The position numbers and the translations under genes were made by a program. This document shows, in pieces, positions 5,059-5,355 of a DNA stretch of 5,355 bases. The stretch's first letter is position 1, and each line of letters begins with the position of its first letter. The notes under the pieces were generated by a model, which saw only the letters and a list, made by a program, of their open reading frames with translations, was not told the DNA's origin and did not search any database. Origin of the DNA: UBA1738 sp045591565 (GTDB taxonomy: Bacteria > Bacillota > Clostridia > UBA1381); contig JAZNTB010000098.1 of assembly GCA_045591565.1 (NCBI GenBank), forward strand, positions 1-5,355, in the 5' to 3' direction.

Positions 5059-5355
5059 TCATCTAAATATCCATAATTTGCTAAAAATATAGTTCAAAAT
5101 AACAACTATAACATTAGACGCTATTTTTGCAAGAGCTCCGTCGGCGGCCATTACATCAACCGCCACATACATAATTATAACATCTATCACACCACTTAAG
5201 GCACGAAACCCGAAAAAGCTGATAACTTCCTTTAAGATATTATTGTTTTTGCTTTCAAAAACCCATATTCTGTTGGTTATGTATGCGAACAGGACAGATG
5301 CTATCCAGGCAATCACCGTAGCCGGTACATTTTCTGTTATTTGAGTGTAGTACAA
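5059..5355 (-). CDS. GtrA-like membrane protein, C-terminal part (partial)
   Basis: The visible 98 residues are strongly hydrophobic and match the C-terminal part of the GtrA family, small four-helix inner-membrane proteins linked to polyprenyl-linked sugar transfer and cell-surface polysaccharide modification. Likely membrane helices cover about residues 10-27, 46-68 and 75-93. The family hallmark aromatic motif appears twice: NRIWVFES after the first visible helix and NYIFSKLWIFR at the C-terminus. The first codon in the window is TTG and is most likely an internal leucine. With about 120-150 residues usual for the family, the first helix and the true start should lie just beyond the right edge. 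No partner glycosyltransferase is visible in this window. Its terminator follows the stop at once, so it ends a transcription unit. Confidence 0.9.
   Translation of the reverse strand: MYYTQITENVPATVIAWIASVLFAYITNRIWVFESKNNNILKEVISFFGFRALSGVIDVIIMYVAVDVMAADGALAKIASNVIVVILNYIFSKLWIFR

Noticed and set aside
5046..5092. AGGAGG followed by ATG on the plus strand, giving a 12-aa peptide
   Set aside because: The AGGAGG is the terminator stem of the GtrA-like gene, and the ATG follows too closely for initiation.
1..5355. Mobile element, CRISPR array or defence system
   Set aside because: No transposase or integrase motif, no regularly spaced repeat array, no terminal inverted repeats around a gene, and no attachment-site duplication of the tRNA 3' end were seen.

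Overview
The window looks like chromosomal DNA of a low-GC Gram-positive anaerobe, probably class Clostridia. The evidence is AT-rich spacers, strong AGGAG-type ribosome binding sites, near-consensus sigma-A promoters with 17-bp spacers, short hairpin-plus-T-run terminators, a lipobox-type lipoprotein, and gene products of the kinds common in gut clostridia. No transposase, CRISPR array, rRNA or phage gene was seen. The genus cannot be fixed from this sequence.

Layout from left to right. Positions 1-63 hold the tail of a rightward reading frame, followed by a hairpin terminator. A spacer with no convincing gene (about 128-364) follows. A perfect 20-bp inverted repeat (365-409) acts as a two-way terminator, and tRNA-Trp(CCA) lies on the minus strand (409-484) with its own consensus promoter. 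Next are three minus-strand genes, in transcription order: a PduQ/AdhE-type iron-containing alcohol dehydrogenase (1830-2975), a LOG-family nucleotide phosphoribohydrolase (1179-1763) and a small lipoprotein of unknown role (603-1157). The last two are 21 bp apart and end at a shared terminator (565-597). The malQ gene, encoding 4-alpha-glucanotransferase (GH77), runs rightward (3119-4579), divergent from the dehydrogenase. Their two sigma-A-type promoters stand back to back with 7 bp between the -35 boxes.

Right of malQ, a two-way terminator separates it from a convergent 46-codon minus-strand gene (4665-4805). This gene has a near-consensus promoter and a good ribosome binding site. A roughly 170-bp spacer follows that holds inverted repeats and a weak rightward terminator-like hairpin. 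The right edge carries the C-terminal 98 residues of a GtrA-like membrane protein (minus strand), with its terminator just past the stop codon.

Working together: malQ processes malto-oligosaccharides or glycogen-derived glucans that feed glycolysis. The divergent dehydrogenase could reoxidise NADH by reducing aldehydes, which is a reasonable fermentative pairing but is inferred only from position. The LOG protein and lipoprotein are probably co-transcribed, with no evident functional link. Most of the window is ordinary housekeeping or accessory metabolism. The parts that merit a second look are the 46-aa gene, the structured spacer beside it, and the repeat-bearing gene-free stretch near the left end.
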